This document shows positions 7,595-9,229 of a stretch of 9,229 nucleotides of DNA, piece by piece. The notes beneath the pieces were generated by a model that was not told the DNA's origin, did not search any database, and worked only from the letters and a program-made list of their open reading frames with translations. Each line of letters begins with the position of its first letter. Within the stretch, counting starts at the first letter, position 1. A program made the position numbers and the translations under genes. Source of the DNA: an uncultured Lachnospiraceae bacterium (GTDB lineage Bacteria; Bacillota_A; Clostridia; Lachnospirales; Lachnospiraceae); NCBI GenBank assembly GCA_947177885.1, contig CAMWWF010000100.1, positions 1 through 9,229 on the forward strand. The letters run 5' to 3'.

Positions 7595-8476
7595 ATGTAT
7601 AAAATTGTAAAAAAGAGTGAGCTTACGACAAATATCTACCTGATGGAGGTAGAGGCGGCGAGAGTGGCGAAGCGGTGTATGCCCGGCCAGTTTGTCATTG
7701 TCAGAATGGATGACGAAGGAGAGAGAATTCCCCTGACCATCTGTGATTATGACCGTGAGAAGGGTACCGTGACCATTGTGTTCCAGTGTGTGGGTGCTGG
7801 TACGAAGATGATGGCGGATTTGAATGAGGGAGACTTCTTCCGCGATTTTGTGGGACCTTTGGGATGCCCGTCAGAGCTGGTTGACGAGGATATGGATAGT
7901 CTGAAACGGAAAAAGATCCTGTTCGTGGCAGGAGGTGTGGGAGCGGCGCCTGTATATCCCCAGGTAAAGTGGCTCCATGAGAACGGTGTGGCTGCGGATG
8001 TGATCGTGGGAAGCAAGACGAAAGATCTGCTGATCCTGGAGAAGGAGATGGAAGCTGTTGCCGGGAATCTTTATATCACTACAGATGACGGTTCCTATGG
8101 AAGAAGCGGTATGGTGACGCAGACCATTAAGGATCTGGTGGCTGAGGGTAAGGAATATGATGTGTGCATCGCCATCGGCCCCATGATTATGATGAAGTTC
8201 GTCTGCCTGCTCACGAAGGAACTGAATATACCCACCGTTGTCAGCCTGAATCCCATTATGGTGGACGGAACGGGAATGTGCGGTGCCTGCCGTGTGACAG
8301 TGGGAGGCCAGGTGAAATTTGCCTGTGTGGACGGTCCTGAATTTGACGGTCATGAGGTGAATTTTGACGAGGCCATGAGACGTCAGCAGATTTATAAGAC
8401 GGCGGAGGGAAGAGCCATGCTGAAGCTGGAGGAGGGCGATACCCACCACGGCGGCTGCGGGAACTGCGGAAACTGA
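7595..8476 (+). CDS. nfnA: NfnA-type small subunit: FAD/NAD-binding and [2Fe-2S] oxidoreductase
   Basis: This is a ferredoxin-reductase-like protein of the sulfide/dihydroorotate-dehydrogenase electron-transfer (PyrK/SudB) family. Followed directly by a GltD-like subunit, it is best read as the small subunit of NADH-dependent reduced ferredoxin:NADP+ oxidoreductase, which carries FAD and binds NAD(H). The FAD-side motif is RIPLTI (44-49). The nucleotide-binding stretch is VAGGVGAAPVYPQ, with GG at 113-114. GRSGMVT and IGPMIMMK follow. The [2Fe-2S] region is VDGTGMCGAC...FAC, with C229, C232, C244 and D224, which fits the three-Cys, one-Asp coordination known for Nfn. The 293-residue length is close to that of the family, with a short C-terminal tail HHGGCGNCGN carrying two extra Cys (C288, C291). 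AGGTGG at 7583-7588 precedes ATG by six bases. SudAB-type sulfide dehydrogenase or a glutamate synthase partner are alternative names for the same pair; no large glutamate synthase subunit is seen here. Confidence 0.9.
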   Translation: MYKIVKKSELTTNIYLMEVEAARVAKRCMPGQFVIVRMDDEGERIPLTICDYDREKGTVTIVFQCVGAGTKMMADLNEGDFFRDFVGPLGCPSELVDEDMDSLKRKKILFVAGGVGAAPVYPQVKWLHENGVAADVIVGSKTKDLLILEKEMEAVAGNLYITTDDGSYGRSGMVTQTIKDLVAEGKEYDVCIAIGPMIMMKFVCLLTKELNIPTVVSLNPIMVDGTGMCGACRVTVGGQVKFACVDGPEFDGHEVNFDEAMRRQQIYKTAEGRAMLKLEEGDTHHGGCGNCGN

Positions 8477-8544
8477 TCCATGCGACCAAGGATTTTTCCG
8501 CAAAATCAGGCACAAGAGATTCCAAGAGTCTATAACAAAGAAAT

Positions 8545-8550
8545 GGAGGA
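8545..8550 (+). promoter_or_regulatory. Ribosome binding site fixing the nfnB start
   Basis: GGAGGA lies nine bases before ATG 8560. A TAA in the same frame at 8557-8559 directly abuts that ATG, so no longer start is possible and the start assignment is firm. Confidence 0.85.
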
Positions 8551-8559
8551 AAGCAATAA

Positions 8560-9229
<670 letters not shown>

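Overview
The window looks like chromosomal DNA from an anaerobic Bacillota, most likely a Lachnospiraceae-type Clostridia. This is inferred from gene content and style: a four-helix FtsK/SpoIIIE translocase, a formate-tetrahydrofolate ligase, a zinc-ribbon/TPR membrane protein with chitobiase-C-terminal-like domains, an NfnAB-type flavin/iron-sulfur pair, purine-rich GGAGG-like ribosome binding sites, and moderate GC with uniform codon use. Every supported gene lies on the + strand. No RNA genes, CRISPR arrays, insertion sequences or phage genes were seen.

Layout: (1) positions 1-1071 hold the 3' two-thirds of a predicted AAA-ATPase-like/PD-(D/E)XK nuclease family protein that starts before the window and is visibly more A/T-rich than the rest. 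(2) Positions 1072-1305 are a 234-base gap with an imperfect 16-bp inverted repeat and a near-consensus sigma-A promoter with an extended -10. (3) 1306-4350 encodes a 1014-residue FtsK/SpoIIIE DNA translocase with a long linker carrying three separate short in-frame tandem repeats. (4) 4412-6082 encodes formate-tetrahydrofolate ligase (fhs). (5) 6114-7580 encodes an uncharacterised single-pass membrane protein: N-terminal zinc ribbon, TM helix, TPR, two chitobiase-C-terminal-like beta domains and an acidic tail. (6) 7595-8476 and 8560-9229 (running off the end) encode the small and large subunits of an NfnAB-type NADH-dependent reduced ferredoxin:NADP+ oxidoreductase.

Gaps from ftsK onward are 61, 31, 14 and 83 bases. 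None holds a convincing terminator or a second strong promoter, so the promoter at 1223-1251 may drive the whole series as one transcription unit. The metabolic logic of the right half is one-carbon and redox: Fhs loads formate onto tetrahydrofolate, and Nfn makes NADPH from NADH plus reduced ferredoxin, which folate-linked reductions can use. The membrane zinc-ribbon protein between them has no obvious metabolic role and is the most interesting unknown. I see no convincing undescribed multi-gene system; most of the window is well-known housekeeping machinery.
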